Shown: positions 19,301-27,191 of the stretch, one piece after another
How positions within the stretch are numbered: the stretch's first letter is position 1
How the letters are laid out: each line of letters opens with the position of its first letter
DNA from: Bacteroidota bacterium
GTDB taxonomy: Bacteria; Bacteroidota; Bacteroidia; Bacteroidales; JAADJA01
Reading direction: 5' to 3'
Assembly: GCA_020444515.1 (NCBI GenBank)
Contig: JAHLKX010000004.1
Span: 248,001-312,000 of the forward strand
Length of the DNA: 64,000 bases
The notes under the pieces: generated by a model
The model's input: only the letters and a program-made list of their open reading frames with translations
What the model was told of the DNA's origin: nothing
Database searches by the model: none
Position numbers and translations under genes: made by a program

Positions 19301-19545
19301 TTGAATTGCTGGCGGAGAAAATGAACGTACACCGGCGAACCCTGTTGCGTAAATTCAATGCCTTAACCGGAAAATCACCCATCGATTTAATCCGTCACAA
19401 CAGAATGACGAGGGCCGCTGAACTTTTGAAGGACAAAAAATACCGGGTAAACGAAGTCGCCCTGATGGTAGGTTATGAAGATACCAACCGTTTCAGCCAG
19501 GCATTTAAACAATTCCATGGCGTTTCACCTTCTATGTACATATAG
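16393..19545 (+). CDS. hybrid histidine kinase/response regulator with TPR sensor and AraC output
   Basis: 1050 aa from a TTG start (16393), with a signal peptide (ITWLIFLFVLNGLFSNI). Residues 35-470 are TPR-like helical repeats, predicted periplasmic. A single membrane helix lies at about 498-520. HisKA has His558 (NISHEIRTPLTLI); HATPase follows with DNGIGIS (~703) and GTGIGLAYV (~732). A receiver domain has Asp855 (ISDIMMPGMKG), and an AraC-type HTH (~955-1050) ends the protein. This is the layout of Bacteroidota hybrid two-component systems, with TPRs in place of the usual propeller sensor. It should sense a periplasmic signal and directly activate nearby genes, possibly the SBBP/serine-hydrolase genes downstream. 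Confidence 0.93.
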   Translation: MKIITWLIFLFVLNGLFSNIEADTLNPGPQLVKNNKEESRILYEKALSFYNMAEFLSAEKSFLHSIAVAEKTDEREILAYSFHYLGNIESWKSNFPQSILYHKKASILFDEQENPEYVAISNNKIAIGFENLGKYDSTLVYYKLNIANREAFKEVGTSSKTFGFIKKKNPNGDNLNLEIIFTSYQGISALYAKLQNYREAYTYLREGIEYAEETGSKPALAKLYFTAGQLFLNNHVNKDIALEYMQKAQGLFIELNDWQYLNWARLSVGDWYLKTGNDSLALRIYKEVSLELDSGNHSAQSQTNYRIGITYKKRNNYDSALVYLQKSIDGMCLVCPEIQVHKSLIEAGQIYLMIEDAPQSFEYFNRARRIAEESQSGMEMVISSEALAKYYLSIQKQDSAIYFLKDAYELAGELGLIKQIKTTAESLSEIYYSGGEFQASSDYLSIANQMNDSLAAIEKYNEVAKLEMRFEIEKREEERKMEARLFESEITKQKLIRNTSVAGAIVVIIVGIMLLRAYRRKRNDNILLARQKIEIQEISGKLQESSKRKLDFFTNISHEIRTPLTLIQSPLESILKADERNPETAGQLQTALKNTNKLKELLNQILDLQKLDEQMLGLNLTHFEIIAFCREIVTSFKGYCYQSNCMFNFESNVGAANIQFDQVRLQSIISNLLSNAFKYNKEGGFVHFKLWINTTQLRLKIEDNGIGISDEHLTKLGERYYRVEKPNASIEGTGIGLAYVKELVELMKGDLEITSTVNQGTTVTIILPLEKAEILDETPYATEIKPKEQLFDNLEKKLSDHADGHPAILIIEDNFELRKFLCDLFSPSYQVFSAKDGLEGKEMALKHIPDLIISDIMMPGMKGNELCKILKNDINTSHITIILFTAKGSPESIVDGYDCGADDYIVKPFDTDILVKKVKNMIATGENARKQFTFTDIERSTTKYSEFDRKFLKDCLSIVKDNLDNSQFTVELLAEKMNVHRRTLLRKFNALTGKSPIDLIRHNRMTRAAELLKDKKYRVNEVALMVGYEDTNRFSQAFKQFHGVSPSMYI

Positions 19546-19575
19546 TATCACCATCAAGCTATGAATTGAATGTTT

Positions 19576-19678
19576 TTGCGGGCGTTTCCCCTTGCGAAAA
19601 AGCAAGGGGCCGGGCTTTCCACTGTATCTTTTTTCCTGAAAAGCGGAAAAAAGGATGCCGTTCCAATCCCTAACGCAA
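19576..19678. repeat. structured ~103-bp palindromic element
   Basis: The outer arms TTGCG (19576) and CGCAA (19674) close two inner hairpins: CCCCTTGC-GAAAAA-GCAAGGGG (19588-19609) and a long stem from ACTGTATCTTTTTTCC to GGAAAAAAGGATGCCGT (19621-19661). I recall near-identical modules (CGGGCTTTC...GGATGCCG...CCAATCCCTAACGC) in spacers of many Bacteroidota; that is memory, not a search. Confidence 0.55.
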
Positions 19679-20025
19679 GCAATTGCTAACATTTCACAAA
19701 AGGGTAAACAGTTCGAAACCATTCATGTATTTTTTGTTTTTCCTTTTCTCCTTTTTCCAATGACTGAGGCCTGGGATGGCCTTTGGAAATTTGGCGTAGC
19801 ATGCTTTTTGAAAATCTTAGCGATGGGTTGCGCTCAGCGATCCTGAAGTCAGTCAGTTGAATGAAGGCCCGGATCGCGGTGAAGATTGAAAAATTAGGAT
19901 TGTCCAACACTGCCACCAATCCTGCCCCAATCTGCATGTGCCGGGATGACTCGTTTTTGCTTGTTTTGTAAAATAGTTAAACCAAGAACTATAAAAACAA
20001 ACCATGAATTTAAAACGAACTTATC
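19679..20025. other. 347-bp spacer after the palindromic element
   Basis: The only long frame (minus strand, 19686-19937) has no recognisable domain and a basic tail. It may belong to the same interspersed repeat. The leader of the next gene (19960-20025) is AT-rich; no promoter can be fixed. Confidence 0.3.
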
Positions 20026-21855
20026 ATGACAAAAAAAATCACATTCATTTTACTGGCAATCCTTTTTTGCCAGGGAATTCTAAAATCACAGACAAATCAA
20101 CTGACCGATACCACGGTTTATACGCTTGGCTTCTCTACGTATCTTTCACAAATCGATAAATACGCATCAGGTGTAGATATTTATACCGATGGCGAAGGGT
20201 ATATGTATATTTCAGGAAATACCAGGGATAAAAATTTTCCTGCCACTGAAGGAGCGTATCAAACGAAATTAAAAGGCGATGGTTTGGCCGATGTCTTTGT
20301 AGCCAAATATTCACCCAAAGGTGAACTCGTATTTGCCACACTGCTTGGTGGTTCAAAAAGAGAGCATCATTCAGGCATTACAGTTGATGATGCGGGTTAT
20401 GTATATGTTGCCGGAGGAACAGAATCTTCGGATTTTCCTACAACTGAGGGAGCCTATGACACCAGTTTTAACGGAGCAAGGTCATGGGGTGGCGATGTTT
20501 TCGTTACCAAATTAAATCCATCCGGAACTGAAATTATTTTTTCTACATTTATTGGAGGCGAGGTTCAAGAAACAGTAGGATCAGGAAGTATTAAGGTTGA
20601 TTCGAAAGGCAATATTATTATTACAGGAGTTACCTCCTCTCATGACTTTCCTTTAACACAAGGTGTGATCGATAACAATGAAAACCTGCATGGTTTTATT
20701 TCTAAATTGAGCCCCAATGGTCAAAAGTTGCTGTTTTCTACTTTCTTTGGAAATAGCGCAAGAGAAGGGATACCAAGAATTACTATTGACGACAAAGACA
20801 ATATTTATTTGGTAGGTGCTACCCATACAGCAGGCTTACCTGTAACGGATAATGCTTTCCGAAAAGAGATCATGATACCTGAATCCGGATATTTAATGGA
20901 CCATTTTATAGCCAAAATAAAGGCCAGGGATCACAAAATTTCCTATTTAAGTTATTTCGCAACCGATGCATATTCGATGTCATATATTAACTGGGCCAAG
21001 CCCAACAGACTGATTATTTGTGGCAGCACTACGGAAGAAGATTTCCCGGTAACTGAAAATGCCATCGGTAAAAAAGGGAAAGGTAAGCTCGATTGCTTTG
21101 TATGTGCATTTAATGCTGAAACGATGACCTTAGAATACGCTACCCTGTTTGGAGGAAGTGACGAAGATCGTGTGTGGTCAGCAAATTTTATTAATAAAGA
21201 TACGATTGTTATTGGAGGATTAACAAATTCTGCTGATTTACCACTTACTGAAAATGCTTTATATTCAGCATATCCGGTTTGTGAAACGGCATTTAACTCC
21301 TCATTTCTTGGTCTCAAAAAATCATTCGTTTCGGTCATTGATATTAAAAACAGCAAACTCCTTTACTCAAGCTATTTTGGAGCCAGTCATTTATTTAGAT
21401 TTTACCCTGATAAATATGGAAACATTGGATTTGTTGCCGAAGCAGGCCAGAAATCGGAAGCAGGAATAACCGGTTTTCCGGTAACCAAAGATGCCACAGA
21501 ACCGCCCTCCTATGCAATGGCAGGACGATTGTTATTAAATGCGGTACCTGAACCGACAAAGGAGGAATTGTACAAAGATGTGACTGTTGCCGATGCTATT
21601 CTGGAAACTTATGTCGCTCAATATGAATTATCGCCCGGTATGACTCTTACCGTAATTAAAAAAGATAATCAGTTGATATTACAAATTCCTAACCAGGGGG
21701 ATATTCCATTGCTACCCAAATCCCAAAATGCTTTTTTTATAAAAGGCTCGGCATATGAATTTTCATTTAATACAAATGAAGCTGCAGAAGCAGAAAGTAT
21801 GACGATGCATCCGGATGGAGGAGATGATGTTATATGTAAAAAAGTAGTCGATTAA
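20026..21855 (+). CDS. secreted SBBP beta-propeller protein with DUF3471-like tail
   Basis: 609 aa with a signal peptide (ITFILLAILFCQGILKSQ). Residues 45-500 hold about six to seven SBBP repeats: GYMYISGNTRDKNFPATEGA, GYVYVAGGTESSDFPTTEGA, NIIITGVTSSHDFPLTQG, each with an FSTFIGG-type strand. These build a propeller. The last ~90 residues (LETYVAQYELSPGMTLTVIK ... FFIKGSAYEFSFN) resemble the DUF3471 domain usually found at the end of beta-lactamase-like serine hydrolases. Two such hydrolases without that domain follow 2 bp and 2.5 kb downstream. Probable first gene of a 20.0-25.5 kb operon. Confidence 0.82.
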   Translation: MTKKITFILLAILFCQGILKSQTNQLTDTTVYTLGFSTYLSQIDKYASGVDIYTDGEGYMYISGNTRDKNFPATEGAYQTKLKGDGLADVFVAKYSPKGELVFATLLGGSKREHHSGITVDDAGYVYVAGGTESSDFPTTEGAYDTSFNGARSWGGDVFVTKLNPSGTEIIFSTFIGGEVQETVGSGSIKVDSKGNIIITGVTSSHDFPLTQGVIDNNENLHGFISKLSPNGQKLLFSTFFGNSAREGIPRITIDDKDNIYLVGATHTAGLPVTDNAFRKEIMIPESGYLMDHFIAKIKARDHKISYLSYFATDAYSMSYINWAKPNRLIICGSTTEEDFPVTENAIGKKGKGKLDCFVCAFNAETMTLEYATLFGGSDEDRVWSANFINKDTIVIGGLTNSADLPLTENALYSAYPVCETAFNSSFLGLKKSFVSVIDIKNSKLLYSSYFGASHLFRFYPDKYGNIGFVAEAGQKSEAGITGFPVTKDATEPPSYAMAGRLLLNAVPEPTKEELYKDVTVADAILETYVAQYELSPGMTLTVIKKDNQLILQIPNQGDIPLLPKSQNAFFIKGSAYEFSFNTNEAAEAESMTMHPDGGDDVICKKVVD

Positions 21856-21857
21856 AG

Positions 21858-23021
21858 ATGAAAAGTATAAAAATTGGTTTCTTGAGCTTGCTTCTTCTTG
21901 TATTCCTGACAAGTTGTTCGACGGCTGAAAAAAAAGATGTTCAGGTTGATGATCGGGCATTCTATTCGCAAACAAAGCTGGACTCAAATAAATCAGATTT
22001 CATTCAGCACATCCTTACTAAAGCTGTAAATGAAGGTAAAGCACCGGGAATAATTGCAGCTATTATTTCAAGTGAAGGTGTTCTCGAAATTGCTTCTGCA
22101 GGAGAGCGTAAAGCAGGTTCAGGTATTGCGTTTACCACTAATGATATGGTGCATCTTGGTTCATGTGGAAAAGCAATGACAGCCACCATGCTTGCCACAT
22201 TAGTAGCAGAAGGAAAGATGAGTTGGGATATGAAATTGACTAAAGCTATTCCTGATCTAAAAAATAATATTCATCCTGATCTTAAGAATACTACACTTTG
22301 GCAATTACTAACTCATCGTGCCGGTATCCAAAATGATCCAATTGACTGGTACGCATATGCTGATATGGATATCAAAGAAAGACGATTTTCAATATTGAAG
22401 GATAATTTAAAACTTGCTCCAACATACACTGATGGAGAATTCCATTATTCTAATTACGGTTACGTAGTCGCAGCTTGTATGGCTGAGCAAATATCAGGCT
22501 TAAGCTGGGAAATTTTAATGAGAGAGCGTTTATTTGAACCGCTTGGTATGACAACTGCCGGATTTGGTGATCCTGTTAAAAATAAGTCAATAGACCAACC
22601 ATGGGGGCATAAAAAATCATGGTTTGGAAACAAATGGAAACCCAGTAGAGATTATTATGGGGAAGTTTTAAGTCCTGCCGGTCGGGTGCATTGCAGTGTA
22701 GAGGACTGGGCTAAATTCATTTCACTTCAATTACCTGGGGAAAACACTTTTCTTGATAGAAAAATTCTAAATAAATTGATAGAACCTAATGGTGTTTATG
22801 CAGGCGGGTGGGTCGTCTTCCAACAATCTGAACAACCATGGGCAAAAGGAATAGTGCTAGTACATGGAGGAAGTAATGAGATATGGTATGCTGCAGTTAT
22901 GGTTGCACCTAATTTAGATAGAGCTTATGTTGTAGTTACCAATTCGTGTGATTTTGGAGTTACTGATCGTGTTTGCGTTGAAATGACCAACGAGATAGCG
23001 AAAATGGATCAAAATTTATAA
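21858..23021 (+). CDS. class C beta-lactamase-like serine hydrolase, lipoprotein
   Basis: 387 aa; lipobox LTSC after a hydrophobic leader. Penicillin-binding/beta-lactamase fold with Ser102-x-x-Lys105 (GSCGKAM), the Tyr-Ser-Asn motif (FHYSNYGY) and HGGSNE as the third motif (in place of KTG). Such proteins act as esterases, D-aminopeptidases or peptidases at least as often as true beta-lactamases, so antibiotic resistance should not be assumed. Starts 2 bp after the SBBP gene, so it is co-transcribed. Close paralogue of the gene at 24372. Confidence 0.9.
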   Translation: MKSIKIGFLSLLLLVFLTSCSTAEKKDVQVDDRAFYSQTKLDSNKSDFIQHILTKAVNEGKAPGIIAAIISSEGVLEIASAGERKAGSGIAFTTNDMVHLGSCGKAMTATMLATLVAEGKMSWDMKLTKAIPDLKNNIHPDLKNTTLWQLLTHRAGIQNDPIDWYAYADMDIKERRFSILKDNLKLAPTYTDGEFHYSNYGYVVAACMAEQISGLSWEILMRERLFEPLGMTTAGFGDPVKNKSIDQPWGHKKSWFGNKWKPSRDYYGEVLSPAGRVHCSVEDWAKFISLQLPGENTFLDRKILNKLIEPNGVYAGGWVVFQQSEQPWAKGIVLVHGGSNEIWYAAVMVAPNLDRAYVVVTNSCDFGVTDRVCVEMTNEIAKMDQNL

Positions 23022-23037
23022 ATAAAGAGGAAAAAAT

Positions 23038-23517
23038 ATGAAGTTTAGTTTAAAAAACATTTTAGCAAAAAGAAAATCAAATGATTTTGCCAATTCAGGA
23101 TTCTTATCAGGAATTATTGCAGGAATAGTTCTGGGAATTTTTGCTTTCATCACAACAATGCTCTCGAAAAAATCCATGCTTAAAGAACTTTCTGCAACAA
23201 TAGAAGACTCAGGTATTGCAATACCTTATGGTGCAGATACTTTATACCTGATAAGCTTATTAATTACACCTTGTGTTATTGTCCTTATATGTTCCATAAT
23301 AGGACTATTCTTTGGTCTGGTTTATAAAAAAACGAAGCATAAAAACCCAATCAAAGTGTACTTATTTGGAATTATCTTCGGAGCTATTTTGGGATCAATA
23401 TCATCTTTTCCGGCAAACATAACAACAATAATTATTGTAAATATTTTAGCATGGCTAATGTTTTCGATTGTTTTTATAAATCTTACCAGTAAGATGAAAT
23501 ATGATGAAAAAAAATAA
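23038..23517 (+). CDS. small integral membrane protein
   Basis: 159 aa with a basic N-terminus and four predicted membrane helices (about 22-42 SGIIAGIVLGIFAFITTM, 70-95, 110-128 and 130-150). No family recognised. It sits 16 bp after the serine hydrolase and overlaps the start of the CPBP protease by 17 bp, so the products are probably made together and may act together in the membrane. Confidence 0.7.
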   Translation: MKFSLKNILAKRKSNDFANSGFLSGIIAGIVLGIFAFITTMLSKKSMLKELSATIEDSGIAIPYGADTLYLISLLITPCVIVLICSIIGLFFGLVYKKTKHKNPIKVYLFGIIFGAILGSISSFPANITTIIIVNILAWLMFSIVFINLTSKMKYDEKK

Positions 23518-24349
23518 AATACAAGTATTTTTACTCATTCTTTTCTTTTTGAGTTTAATAGTATTTCTTTTAGCTCATTTTATTGGTGTAAAAATCACTT
23601 TTTTAGCACCTCTTTACATGTTTACTCCATTTATTGCCACATTGATTACTAGTTTTATATATCAGGAAAAACTTGATAAATATGGACTATCGATCAAATT
23701 AAACAAATGGTTTCTATTTGCATGGTTATTTCCGGTTTTATTTGTATTGACAACCTTAGCAATTGGACTAAGTTTCCCCCATATAGAATTTTCACCAACG
23801 ATGGAGGGGCTTGTAAATTATGGAGTCTCAACTGAGAGAATCAATAGTCAAATAGATAAATTTTCTTTTTTGAATTTGCCTCCAATAATAGGAACGATAA
23901 TCTATGCACTATTTGCTGGAGCATCTATTAACGCATTATTTGCTTTTGGTGAAGAATTAGGATGGAGAGGTTTTTTGCAAAAAGAACTTTCTCAAATTGG
24001 TTTTTGGAAATCATCTTATGCTATCGGAATTATTTGGGGTATTTGGCATCTTCCATTGATTATACAAGGATATAATTATCCTGAACATCCTTTTTTAGGA
24101 ATAGGAATGATGATCCTCTTTACGATGTTACTTGCACCATTATTGGCATATATAAGAATAAAAACAGATTCAGTAATTGCAACATCTATAATGCATGGAA
24201 CTATTAATGCTCTAGCAGGCATTGTTATAGCTTTTACAGTTGGAGGAAGTGATTTAATTATTGGGGTAACAGGCTTAAGTGGTTTTATAGTATTATTCTT
24301 AACTAATGCTTTGTTATACAGCAAAATTAAAGATGGAATTCGCTCTTAA
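23501..24349 (+). CDS. CPBP-family (Abi/CAAX) intramembrane metalloprotease
   Basis: 282 aa, about eight hydrophobic segments. The three conserved motifs are present: EExxxR as GEELGWRGFL (about residues 151-160), FxxxH-like as WGIWHLPLI, and HGTINA. These give the glutamates and histidines expected to hold the catalytic metal. In bacteria the family is linked to peptide maturation or self-immunity. A second ATG at 23504 could be used. Lies between two paralogous serine hydrolases. Confidence 0.9.
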   Translation: MMKKNKIQVFLLILFFLSLIVFLLAHFIGVKITFLAPLYMFTPFIATLITSFIYQEKLDKYGLSIKLNKWFLFAWLFPVLFVLTTLAIGLSFPHIEFSPTMEGLVNYGVSTERINSQIDKFSFLNLPPIIGTIIYALFAGASINALFAFGEELGWRGFLQKELSQIGFWKSSYAIGIIWGIWHLPLIIQGYNYPEHPFLGIGMMILFTMLLAPLLAYIRIKTDSVIATSIMHGTINALAGIVIAFTVGGSDLIIGVTGLSGFIVLFLTNALLYSKIKDGIRS

Positions 24350-24371
24350 TCATACCGGAAACACTGAAATC

Positions 24372-25541
24372 ATGAAAAATATGAAAATAGATTTATTGAA
24401 TGTGCTTTTGCTTGTATTCCTAACAAGTTGTTTAAAAGCTGAAACAAAAGATAGTCCGTCTGAAAATCCACCGATATATTCGCAAACAAAACCAGAATCG
24501 CAGAAATCTGATTCCATTCAGTACCTCCTTACTCAAGTTATCAATGAGGAGAAAGCACCCGGAATGATTGCCGCCATCATCTCAAGCGAAGGGGTCATTG
24601 CCATAGCTTCTGCCGAGGAGCGTAAAGCGGGTTCTGGTATTGCGTTTACTACTCATGATATGGTGCATCTTGGTTCCTGCACCAAAGCCATGACGAGCAC
24701 TTTGATTGCAACTTTGGTAGCAGAAGGAGAGCTTAATTGGGATACAAAACTGATTGATGCTATTCCGGAACTAAAAGAAAGCATTCATACGGATTATCAT
24801 AAAATCACGCTTTGGCAGCTTCTCACTCACCGGGCTGGTCTTAATAAAAACCCCAGGGATTGGGGTGCACACAAGCAAAAAGAAATTAAAGAAAGGCGAT
24901 TGGATATTTTAAAAGATAACCTTCAAAACCCAGCTAACTATAAACGTGACGAATTCCACTACTCAAATTTTGGTTATATGATTGCTGCTTGTATGGCCGA
25001 ACAAGTAACAGGCTTAAGTTGGGAGATTTTGATGAAAAACCGGTTATTCGATCCATTGGATATGTCGTCCGCTGGTTTTGGGGCTCCCAATACGCACAAT
25101 CAAATAGATCAGCCCTGGGGTCACTCAAAATCATGGTTTGGAAACAAATGGAAGCCAGATCAATCTGATAATCCGGAAGCACTTGGCCCCGAAGGTCGCG
25201 TTCACTGCAGCATTGAAGATTGGGCCAAATTTTTATCCCTTTATTTAACCGGGGATAACCCCGTTTTGGAACAAAAATATTTGAAAAAGTTAATTGAACC
25301 TGTTGGCGACCACTTCTATGCTGGAGGATGGGGCGTTGCCGAACAAACCTGGGCCAAAGGCAAAATGCTTTCTCATTCCGGCAGTAACGGGATTTGGTAT
25401 TGTTCTGTTGTAATCACACCTGACTTGAACAGAGCGTTTATTGTGGCCACCAATTCATGTGACTTCGGTGTTACTGCGGATTTGTGTAAGGAAATAATAA
25501 ACAAACTAATTATTAGTGAACTGGATTTAGGAAATAACTAA
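24372..25541 (+). CDS. class C beta-lactamase-like serine hydrolase, lipoprotein (paralogue)
   Basis: 389 aa from ATG 24372 (or 24381); the upstream in-frame ATG at 24306 lies inside the CPBP gene. Lipobox LTSC, Ser102-x-x-Lys105 (GSCTKAM), FHYSNFGY and SHSGSNG. Long stretches are identical to the gene at 21858 (RKAGSGIAFTT, TLWQLLTHRAG, SWFGNKWKP), so this is a tandem duplication with the CPBP and small membrane genes in between. The N-terminal propeptide region differs most. Confidence 0.9.
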   Translation: MKNMKIDLLNVLLLVFLTSCLKAETKDSPSENPPIYSQTKPESQKSDSIQYLLTQVINEEKAPGMIAAIISSEGVIAIASAEERKAGSGIAFTTHDMVHLGSCTKAMTSTLIATLVAEGELNWDTKLIDAIPELKESIHTDYHKITLWQLLTHRAGLNKNPRDWGAHKQKEIKERRLDILKDNLQNPANYKRDEFHYSNFGYMIAACMAEQVTGLSWEILMKNRLFDPLDMSSAGFGAPNTHNQIDQPWGHSKSWFGNKWKPDQSDNPEALGPEGRVHCSIEDWAKFLSLYLTGDNPVLEQKYLKKLIEPVGDHFYAGGWGVAEQTWAKGKMLSHSGSNGIWYCSVVITPDLNRAFIVATNSCDFGVTADLCKEIINKLIISELDLGNN

Positions 25542-25639
25542 TTAAATAGAGCGGGATAACAATACATTATGCTGATTATAGATTTAATTTTCTGACACTG
25601 CATTAATGCAAATTAATATGATTAAAAAATAGCTGATGT

Positions 25640-25678
25640 TGTAAAGTATAATTACAGGGATTGTAAAGTTTATTTACA
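25640..25678 (+). promoter_or_regulatory. tandem operator pair for the sigma-54 regulator (promoter A)
   Basis: Two 17-bp palindromes: TGTAAA-GTATA-ATTACA (25640-25656) and TGTAAA-GTTTA-TTTACA (25662-25678). Centres are 22 bp apart; the near centre (25670) is 74 bp before the first G of the -24 element. The same geometry occurs at 45.7 and 48.6 kb. Confidence 0.8.
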
Positions 25679-25742
25679 CATATTGTATGCATTCTTTCTG
25701 TATACGCTTTTATAACTCACTCATTCAACGATATAGCATTCA

Positions 25743-25757
25743 TGGCACATGGCTTGA
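25743..25757 (+). promoter_or_regulatory. sigma-54 promoter A
   Basis: TGGCAC-ATGGC-TTGA matches the sigma-54 -24/-12 consensus (TGGCAC-N5-TTGC) at 9 of 10 positions. Transcription would start near 25768, about 68 bp before the S41 peptidase gene. Confidence 0.8.
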
Positions 25758-25835
25758 ATACGATAATTATCAAATGATATTTTCTATGTCATAATAATCA
25801 ACTAAAAATTTAGTTATAAATACAGTTCACTGACA

Positions 25836-27191
25836 ATGAGAAAAAACAAGAGAAAATCAATTATACTTTGGCTTCTAATTTTTCCCGTTCTGTTAATTGC
25901 ACAAATTGAAAGTGTAGAGCATTTTGAACCAAAGCAAATAAAGGCTGATACTGATACACTGATTTATAAATTAAAGGATGTTCATCCTACATTCCTAAAT
26001 CATTACGAAGCCAATAATTTACAAGGCAGGATAGACAGCATAAAGGAAAGTATCAGCAAATCAATGTCTTCACTGGATTTCTACAGGATTATGCAACCTA
26101 TAGTTGCTGTTGATGGCCATACATCCCTTTTATATAATGGGCCATTATGTGATAATGAAGAAAAGCCTCTGTTTCCTTTTAAGGTAATTATTTTCAATAA
26201 CGAGCTTTACATCAAAGAAAACCTCTCGACAAATGAAACACTTGTTAAAGGTTCGATTATTGAAAAAATAAATGGTGTTTCGTCAGGCGACATCATTAGA
26301 AACCTAATCAGGTATATTTCAGGCGAAAAAGATTCTTATAAAACAAAAAGACTTGAAAAGGATTTTCATATTTATATGGCACTGGTTTATGGTTCTTTTT
26401 CTGATTTTGAAATTACTTTAAATGAATCTGAATTTCAGTTAAAAGGGGCAAAATGGGACGACTTTCAAGAGGCATCAAAACCGAAGTTTGAGCTGCGTTT
26501 TTATGATGATGATATCGCCTACATCAATAAAAGAATGTATATGCCCCCGAAAGATTTTATGCATTTTATGGATTCTGCATTTACCGTAATCTCCGGGAAA
26601 CAAATAAATTATGTGATTATTGATAATCTTGGTGGTAGCGGCTTATCTGACCTTGCAGATTCTTTGATGTCGTATTTTACGTCTGAGCCATATTGTATGA
26701 TTGAAAAGAAGATGACAAAAATAAGTCCCTTAACAGAGAAATTTATAGAGAACAAAAAAACGGAAGGGACTATTCAGGACGGCTATTTTATTCAAGAATA
26801 TCCTGAGCATAATGCTAATAGTAAAAATCGTTTTTCAGGGTTAACCTATATTTTAACAGGGCCACTGTCATATTCTACGGGGACCTGTTTCTCAGCCGCC
26901 GCCAAGTGCTTTCAGAATGCCATTATCGTTGGAGAAGAATCAGGACAGCCACTAGTGAGCAATGGTGATCGGAATCAATTTAGTTTACCAGAAACCAAAA
27001 TGGTTTGTGTAACGGCCCTGTCAAAAGTTTATATGCCATGCAATAATAATGATCAGATAAACGGAGTGTTACCGGATTTTAATGTTGCACCAACACTGGA
27101 TGACTTACTAAACGACAGGGAATACACTTTGGAATACGCTTTAAAATTGATACGAGAGGATAAAATTGAAATTTCTGAGTATGAACAATAA
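25836..27191 (+). CDS. S41-family (C-terminal processing/tricorn-like) peptidase, secreted
   Basis: 451 aa with a signal peptide (RKSIILWLLIFPVLLIAQ). Residues 30-150 hold a helical cap; a PDZ-like segment (VKGSIIEKINGVSSGDI) follows near 150; the S41 core spans about 240-420 with nucleophile Ser in SYSTGTCF and the following IIVGEESG. The end (GVLPDFNVAPTLDDLLND) is typical of Bacteroidota S41 proteins. It likely cuts peptides or protein tails in the periplasm or on the surface. First gene after sigma-54 promoter A; paralogue of 42988-44451. Confidence 0.88.
   Translation: MRKNKRKSIILWLLIFPVLLIAQIESVEHFEPKQIKADTDTLIYKLKDVHPTFLNHYEANNLQGRIDSIKESISKSMSSLDFYRIMQPIVAVDGHTSLLYNGPLCDNEEKPLFPFKVIIFNNELYIKENLSTNETLVKGSIIEKINGVSSGDIIRNLIRYISGEKDSYKTKRLEKDFHIYMALVYGSFSDFEITLNESEFQLKGAKWDDFQEASKPKFELRFYDDDIAYINKRMYMPPKDFMHFMDSAFTVISGKQINYVIIDNLGGSGLSDLADSLMSYFTSEPYCMIEKKMTKISPLTEKFIENKKTEGTIQDGYFIQEYPEHNANSKNRFSGLTYILTGPLSYSTGTCFSAAAKCFQNAIIVGEESGQPLVSNGDRNQFSLPETKMVCVTALSKVYMPCNNNDQINGVLPDFNVAPTLDDLLNDREYTLEYALKLIREDKIEISEYEQ

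Noticed and set aside
18853..19332. 159-aa minus-strand frame
   Set aside because: Antisense to the receiver and AraC domains of the hybrid kinase.
21858..25541. Calling the two class C-like hydrolases antibiotic-resistance beta-lactamases
   Set aside because: The SxxK and YSN motifs are shared with many esterases and peptidases; the third motif is not KTG and the context is not a resistance locus.
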